DNA of 7,331 nucleotides from Sphingomonadaceae bacterium (lineage in GTDB: Bacteria > Pseudomonadota > Alphaproteobacteria > Sphingomonadales > Sphingomonadaceae), in NCBI GenBank assembly GCA_004282995.1, contig SHLU01000117.1, positions 1-7,331 on the forward strand, read 5' to 3'. The notes under the pieces were generated by a model. It was not told the DNA's origin, did no database searches, and saw nothing but the letters and a program-made list of their open reading frames with translations. Position numbers and translations under genes: made by a program. This document shows positions 5,165 to 7,331 of the stretch, piece by piece; positions within the stretch are counted from its first letter, which is position 1, and each line of letters begins with the position of its first letter.

Positions 5165-6166
5165 ATGCGTAAGTTCCTGAGTTTTTCCGCTGCGGTTGCG
5201 CTTGTTGCAACCGGCGCGATCGCCCAGCCGGGCAAGAACGACGGCAAAGGCAATGGCAAGGAGAACAACCCTGCCGCCATGATGCAGAACGATGGCAAAC
5301 CTGATCGCGGCGAAAACGGCAAGGCCGCCAAGAATGACAAAGCTCATCGTGGCGACCCACAGGCAAAGCATGATCGTGGTGACAAGTCCGAACGCGCCGA
5401 GAAGTCAGTCCGCAAGATTGACAGACGAGGCGATGCAAACGGCACTCCGGATCGGATCGAGAATGCCGGACCGGCGCGTCAAGCCAATGGCAAGGTCAAG
5501 GACCGTGGCAACGGCAATCTTGATCGCATAGAGCGCCGGGTCGAGAAATATATCGATCGCGGCGATGGTCGCGCGGTCTTGCGCGATTATGACCGGAATG
5601 CCGGACTGGTGGAAGGGTGTCCGCCGGGTCTGGCCAAGAAATACAATGACTGCCGACCTCCCGGGCTGGCCAAGAAACAGGCAGCCTACGACCCATCATG
5701 GTTTGGTTATCGCGACTATGGCAATGCGCGTTTCTTCTACGATGACGGTGCTCTCGTCCGCCTTGGCGGCGACGGCATGATTTCCGCCCTGCTGCCGCTG
5801 CTTGGCGGTGCGCTAAACATCGGCAACCAGTGGCCCGACTATTACGAACCTGTCACACTGCGGCCCTATTATCGGCGATATTTCGACCTTGAGCCGAATG
5901 GCTATCGCTATGCCAATGATGCTATCTATCGCGTTGACCCCCGAACATCGGCAATCACTTCGATTGTCGCACTCCTGACCGGGGACGATTTTGTGGTCGG
6001 CCAGCCCGCACCAGCCGGGTACGGCGTGTATAATGTGCCGCTGCAATACCGCGACCAGTATCGCGATGGGCCAGATGGATATTACCGCTATTCGGATGGC
6101 TATGTGTACCGGCTCGACCCCGAAACACGGATAGTCGCCGCTGCAATCGAACTGGCCTTGAGCTGA
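5165..6166 (+). CDS. Secreted repeat protein of unknown function with CPPGLAKK motifs
   Basis: 333 residues; the ATG at 5165 has AAGGAG 6 nt upstream. Residues 1-20 are a Sec signal peptide with a likely cut after AIA (20/21). Residues 21-145 are highly charged, low in complexity and probably unfolded, rich in G, K, D, R and N, with four RGD triplets (62-64, 71-73, 88-90, 132-134) and the variants DRGE and DRGN. Then come two copies of PPGLAKK (153-159 and 165-171), each with a nearby Cys (152 and 163). These are the only cysteines, so a disulfide is possible. CPPGLAKK-type motifs recur in exported alphaproteobacterial proteins, including RcnB-like ones, but I cannot assign a family. Residues 189-333 hold three related units of the form Y-R-Y-x-D...Y-R-x-D-P-x-T followed by a hydrophobic stretch (about 190-213, 247-271, 307-332). 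A FAS1 lipoprotein gene follows after 12 nt, so the product is probably periplasmic, envelope-bound or extracellular. Confidence 0.88.
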   Translation: MRKFLSFSAAVALVATGAIAQPGKNDGKGNGKENNPAAMMQNDGKPDRGENGKAAKNDKAHRGDPQAKHDRGDKSERAEKSVRKIDRRGDANGTPDRIENAGPARQANGKVKDRGNGNLDRIERRVEKYIDRGDGRAVLRDYDRNAGLVEGCPPGLAKKYNDCRPPGLAKKQAAYDPSWFGYRDYGNARFFYDDGALVRLGGDGMISALLPLLGGALNIGNQWPDYYEPVTLRPYYRRYFDLEPNGYRYANDAIYRVDPRTSAITSIVALLTGDDFVVGQPAPAGYGVYNVPLQYRDQYRDGPDGYYRYSDGYVYRLDPETRIVAAAIELALS

Positions 6167-6178
6167 GGGGAAGCACCT

Positions 6179-6736
6179 ATGAAACTGACATTTCTCGCCC
6201 CGCTAGCGATGGCGACTGGAGTTCTTGGCGCATGCAGCGATGGTGCAGACGATGCGACGAATGACGAAGCGAGAGTTGAGGCCAGGATTACTTCCGTTCT
6301 CGCCAACGGCGACGATCTCGGCATCCTGAGCAAGGCTTTCGAGACCACCGGCTTGGCGACGTTATTCGATTCTCCCGGTGCCAGCTATACCATTCTGGCG
6401 CCGCAGGACGCGGCGTTCTCCGCAGTGCAAACCGACGAAGACCTGCCCACTCCGGTGCTCGCAGCGATGCTGCGTGAGCACATCCTGCCAGGCCATCTTG
6501 ACCGTGCTTCGATTGTCGATGCCATCGAAGCGAACGGTGGTCCGGTGACGATGAATACCGTGGGCACTGGGATGATCGAGTTCTCACTCGACGGCGAGAC
6601 GCTGACAGCTACCCATTCGAACGGCGGGCAGCCGGCGAAACTTTCGGACAGCGCCGGCGAAGCACAGAATGGCGTCGTTCTGAAGGTCGACTCCATGCTG
6701 GTGACGCCTCCCGCGCAGAGTGGTAGCGAAAGTTGA
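6179..6736 (+). CDS. FAS1 (fasciclin) domain lipoprotein
   Basis: 185 residues. The N-terminus MKLTFLAPLAMATGVLGAC is a lipoprotein signal with lipobox LGAC and the lipidated cysteine at residue 19, followed by an acidic linker (20-34). The FAS1 domain spans about 47-177. LSKAFETTGLATLF (50-63) is the usual opening helix, YTILAPQDAAF (70-80) is the first conserved box (typical form YTVFAPTDAAF), LREHILPGHL (98-107) matches the LxxHVxPG element, and NGVVLKVDSMLVTP (164-177) is the last box (typical form NGVIHVIDxVLLP). FAS1 domains are linked to adhesion and matrix binding, but the role in small bacterial lipoproteins is mostly unknown. The ribosome binding site GAGGGG (6165-6170) overlaps the stop of the upstream secreted-protein gene, and the 12-nt gap argues for one transcript. 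Ser20 after the cysteine suggests outer-membrane sorting. Confidence 0.92.
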   Translation: MKLTFLAPLAMATGVLGACSDGADDATNDEARVEARITSVLANGDDLGILSKAFETTGLATLFDSPGASYTILAPQDAAFSAVQTDEDLPTPVLAAMLREHILPGHLDRASIVDAIEANGGPVTMNTVGTGMIEFSLDGETLTATHSNGGQPAKLSDSAGEAQNGVVLKVDSMLVTPPAQSGSES

Positions 6737-6741
6737 AAGCT

Positions 6742-6771
6742 CAGTGGCGCGCCTGCTTGCGCGCGGCACTG
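6742..6771. terminator. Hairpin between convergent FAS1 and bpt genes
   Basis: CAGTG (6742-6746) pairs with CACTG (6767-6771), and inside it GCGCGC (6747-6752) pairs with GCGCGC (6759-6764). The loop is CTGCTT, with a GG bulge (6765-6766) on the 3' arm. The stem sits 5 nt after the FAS1 stop and about 20 nt past the bpt stop, where a shared terminator is expected. On the plus strand no T run follows (TAAGAGAC). On the minus strand the bases after the stem read AGCTTTCAACTTT, partly T-rich, so it may work better for the bpt transcript. Confidence 0.5.
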
Positions 6772-6791
6772 TAAGAGACGAAGCTGTTTGC

Positions 6792-7331
6792 TTAACCTGC
6801 AGTGCTGAAGCGGTCGGCCCGTTCCATTTTGGAAGGCGCTGCCTCATCGCGCTTTTCGGTGGCGCCGCGAACCAGACGGTCCTGCTGCTGTGCCGACATC
6901 CGTTCCCAGCCGCGATTGGTCAATTGCTCGATCGGACGATAGCGGATCTTGTAATTCATCCGTCCCGACCCCTGGACCCAATAGCCGAGATAGACAAACG
7001 GCAGGTTTTCCTCGGCGGCGAGCCGGATGTGGTCGAGGATGATGTAATTGCCCAGTCCGCTGCGGCCTTCATGCTCGGGATCGAAAAAGCTGTAGATCAT
7101 CGAAAGCCCGTCACCTTGACGGTCGGACAGGCAGGCACCGACCAGCTTGCCGGGAGACCCGTCCTCGGTCGGCTCGCGATATTCGATCACCGTCGTGCTC
7201 ACCGGCGTGTGCTCGACCATGTCGGCGAAATCCATTTCTTCCATCGCCGCCATCCCCCCTTCGGGGTGACGAGTAGCGAGGTAGGCGCGCAGCAGGTCCG
7301 GGATCTCGTCTTTCTTGCCGATGCGCTCGAC
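6792..7331 (-). CDS. bpt: Aspartate/glutamate leucyltransferase-like protein (Bpt, ATE C-terminal domain), C-terminal part
   Basis: The frame is open from the right edge to a TAA at 6794-6792, giving 179 residues, so the N-terminal part and the start lie outside the window. The internal ATG at 7253 is not the start: the frame reads on upstream as DLLRAYLATRHPEGG, which fits the family. The Bpt/ATE C-terminal domain is clear: a YLxxRHxxGGM segment, LVGACLSDRQGDGLSMIYSFFDP, and FVYLGYWVQGSGRMNYKIRYRPIE. Enzymes of this type move Leu (Bpt) or Arg (Ate) from aminoacyl-tRNA to the N-terminus of a protein and so mark it for ClpS/ClpAP degradation. Bacterial members of this length and motif set are usually Bpt-like, but the donor amino acid cannot be told from this fragment. 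After RPIEQLTNRGW the chain continues for about 37 charged residues ending in ADRFSTAG, a tail that looks unfolded. Confidence 0.88.
   Translation of the reverse strand, partial: VERIGKKDEIPDLLRAYLATRHPEGGMAAMEEMDFADMVEHTPVSTTVIEYREPTEDGSPGKLVGACLSDRQGDGLSMIYSFFDPEHEGRSGLGNYIILDHIRLAAEENLPFVYLGYWVQGSGRMNYKIRYRPIEQLTNRGWERMSAQQQDRLVRGATEKRDEAAPSKMERADRFSTAG

Noticed and set aside
1..7331. A novel defence, mobile or RNA-based system
   Set aside because: I looked for direct and inverted repeat arrays, transposase or recombinase motifs, tRNA-like folds and toxin-antitoxin pairs on both strands and saw none. Nearly all sequence is taken up by recognisable chromosomal genes.

Overview
This window looks like chromosomal DNA of an alphaproteobacterium, most likely Sphingomonadales (Erythrobacteraceae or Sphingomonadaceae). 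I base this on the high-GC coding style, on the make-up of the proteins (a short type-2 ArgC, glnB directly followed by glnA, a Bpt-type aminoacyl-protein transferase), and on an M17 aminopeptidase next to a protein built like the front half of alphaproteobacterial NlpC/P60 enzymes. This is recognition by eye, with no database search.

Layout. At the left edge (1-185, minus strand) is the start of an unidentified lipoprotein. Diverging from it is a plus-strand run: an M17 leucyl-aminopeptidase-family gene (about 252-1649), a small SH3-like protein without a catalytic domain (about 1729-2070), and argC (2070-3005), which shares one base with the stop of the SH3 gene. A 243-bp gap holds a weak inverted repeat and a near-consensus sigma-54 (-24/-12) promoter. 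It is followed by glnB (PII, 3249-3587) and glnA (glutamine synthetase I, 3613-5022), closed by a strong intrinsic terminator at 5049-5078. Next comes a pair of exported proteins: a 333-residue secreted protein with a charged Gly/Asp/Lys/Arg-rich front and a threefold repeat in its second half (5165-6166), then a FAS1-domain lipoprotein (6179-6736). On the minus strand, entering from the right edge, is the C-terminal part of a bpt-like gene (6792-7331), convergent with the FAS1 gene and separated from it by a hairpin.

How the genes work together. glnB-glnA is the standard nitrogen-assimilation pair: PII senses 2-oxoglutarate and ATP/ADP and governs adenylylation and transcription of glutamine synthetase. 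argC supplies a step of arginine synthesis from glutamate. The aminopeptidase and the SH3 protein are probably the relic or variant of a widespread aminopeptidase + NlpC/P60 gene pair in this class. The secreted/FAS1 pair acts outside the cytoplasm and is probably co-transcribed.

Most genes are ordinary core genes. The points most worth a second look are the SH3 protein that lacks its expected peptidase domain, the repeat architecture of the 333-residue secreted protein, and the two candidate alternative-sigma promoters. I see no mobile element, CRISPR array, RNA gene or defence system, and no gene-free stretch longer than 300 bases.
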